A model generated the notes under the pieces. It ran no database searches, was not told the DNA's origin, and saw nothing but the letters and a program-made list of their open reading frames with translations. 64,000 nt of DNA from Strix aluco. Its lineage: Eukaryota; Chordata; Aves; Strigiformes; Strigidae. Shown here in pieces: positions 62,401-64,000 of the stretch. The stretch's first letter is position 1, and the number at the start of each line of letters is the position of its first letter. A program made the translations under genes and the position numbers. The stretch lies in contig NC_133971.1 of NCBI RefSeq assembly GCF_031877795.1, positions 60,334,463-60,398,462 of the forward strand, in the 5' to 3' direction.

Positions 62401-64000
62401 CCTTTCCTCTCAAAGGGTATGAGAAAGAAGATCCCCCATGTTTGCTCTGTAGTCTGGAAAACACTGCAACCACCTTCTCCTGGAACTAGGTTTGTCTGAC
62501 TCCTCAGTGCTCTGCTGCTGCTTGAAAAGAAATTTCTCTCTACTGAATGTTTTTCCTAATCTTCCCCATATCCCACCTTAAGGTTGTGTGGAAGGAGTAG
62601 AGTAGGAGGTACAGAGAAAAAAGATTTTTCTCTTGCAAGCATTTGTGATAGGTAATGCAAGCCACATTCATTCCGGACAGCAACAAAATCTTCCTCGGAT
62701 CCAGTACTCTCTGGGCTCTCACAGAGGTTTTCTTACACAGGATCTGGAGCTGCCAGAAGAACAAAGCCCCTCCGCTGAGTGCCATCATGCAGTCCATCTG
62801 CCTGGAGGGTGAAGTTGGGATCTGTAACACCATCTGTGGTGTTCAATACCATCTCTTCTTTTGAAGAGCTGAGTGCTCCCCTCCCAGGAGGCTCCCCCTG
62901 GGAGGGGAGCAGCACTTCCCAGCCTTAGCTGGAGTCAGACTGTGGCCAGCTGGGAAAAGACAATGAGCCCTTCTCCCAGATCCATGAGATGTGGCTGAAG
63001 ACAGAACCATGGTCTCCATTCTCCTTGGCAGTTTTTTCCTCCCTCTCTGCAGGAACTGCCACCCTCACAGCTCTGCCAGCAGCAGAGACCTTGTATGTGC
63101 TCCCAACATCTCTGGCAGTGCCAGGTCAGGCACCTCAACTCACCAGAAGCAGCAGCAGGTTAGGCTCCAGTAGAGGGAACAGCTGAAGGGCACCCACATG
63201 CTTTTTTGGTATCACAGTAAAGAGCTTGTCTTGAGTCAGCTTGTCCCACCCCTTCCATCTGGGACAGCAGATGCTGGCTAAGCCGCAGCATTAAAAATCC
63301 CTTGGCAGCTACCCACTGAAGCCAGACCTTTCTCCTGCATGGAGGGAAAATTTACTCTTTGCCTCTGAGCGCCTCTCTGAGAAACCTCCCCTGTCAGTCT
63401 CACAGGGATATTAATTTCTCTACCCTCCTGCCCACTGCCTTCAAAACCAAGAATGGAGGTCTGTTGCATTACCTGCTTCAGTGAGGCACTTAAAAAACAG
63501 GGCCCCTCTTGTCTTCCACTGGACTTGAAAGCTGCATCAAGCCAGAGGTGAAAATACTTCCTTGGGGTATAGGTAAATATGCCAGAAGCAAAGATAAATC
63601 ACTCTACAGCACTCAACAGGGAGTTGATTGGTCAGGAGACCTCTCCTGAAATTGTGTTACAATGATACCACTTTTCTCTCAGATGTGGGAAAAATCTTTT
63701 TCTTGGCCCTTCCCTTCGTGCCAAGTAAGTCTGGGCAGCCAGCTCCCAGCCGCCAAGGGGGAGCACTGTGGGTACAAACCATGCCAAATTTAACTGGCTA
63801 ATACCTCCAATGGGAAGCAAATTGCAAGTGGTATGGATGCAATGGTGCAACAAGATGTAGAAACATCTAGTAGTAAGGGACTGCTGACCAGAAAGGACAG
63901 TGGTCCCAATCTTTCAGCAAATTGGCTATGTGGTTAGATGGTACCATTTTACAAAAACACAAAAAAAAAGTTATTTTCATCCCCTGGTCTGTGTGGTACA
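59460..64000. other. Intergenic, nothing recognised
   Basis: No exon, repeat or RNA gene was recognised. All open frames are shorter than about 100 codons and none resembles a known family. The next syntenic gene in mammals (SLC49A3) was not seen. Confidence 0.45.

Noticed and set aside
1-64000. CRISPR arrays, operons, bacterial or phage systems, tRNA or rRNA genes
   Set aside because: No regularly spaced repeats, no compact gene clusters and no recognisable RNA gene; composition and gene structure are those of a bird chromosome.

Overview
The window looks like ordinary bird nuclear DNA. It carries several CR1 LINE 3' ends, a betaretrovirus/alpharetrovirus-like endogenous provirus with a tryptophan-tRNA primer site, solo LTRs, and two compact vertebrate genes with introns and CpG-island promoters. 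The species cannot be fixed from what is visible. All coordinates and translations were read by eye, with no database search.

Left part (1-12.5 kb): the window opens inside the 3' LTR of one degenerate, minus-strand endogenous retrovirus (ERV-A), whose env relic runs to about 2.2 kb. A CR1 copy lies at 2.9-3.7 kb. A full-length minus-strand provirus (ERV-B) occupies 6479-12501. It has two 340-bp LTRs and a perfect 6-bp target duplication (GTATAA). Its gag-pro, pol and env are all damaged.

Middle part (12.5-40.8 kb): there is no intact gene. It holds a multi-exon, minus-strand relic of an S-adenosylmethionine synthetase (MAT) gene (19743-29949, five recognisable exons, one with a stop codon). 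It also holds a CR1 copy and several solo LTRs, four of them with target duplications: 25410-26157 (weak), 31761-32105, 35404-35736, and 36734-37121 nested inside a hAT-type DNA transposon.

Right part (40.8-64 kb): TMEM175, the lysosomal potassium/proton channel, is complete on the plus strand (10 coding exons, 505 residues). It is followed by ATP5ME, the e subunit of mitochondrial ATP synthase (4 exons, 71 residues). Between them, head-to-head with ATP5ME, lies a single exon-like relic of a myosin regulatory light chain gene. From synteny this is probably MYL5, which neighbours ATP5ME in mammals. The last 6 kb has one CR1 copy and nothing else recognisable.

The two intact genes are housekeeping genes with separate functions. 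The rest is a record of retroviral, LINE and DNA-transposon insertion and of gene decay. No new defence or metabolic system is evident. The most interesting items are the mosaic provirus, the MAT relic, the MYL5 relic, the nested transposon, and the variant pore residues plus a possible cassette exon in TMEM175.
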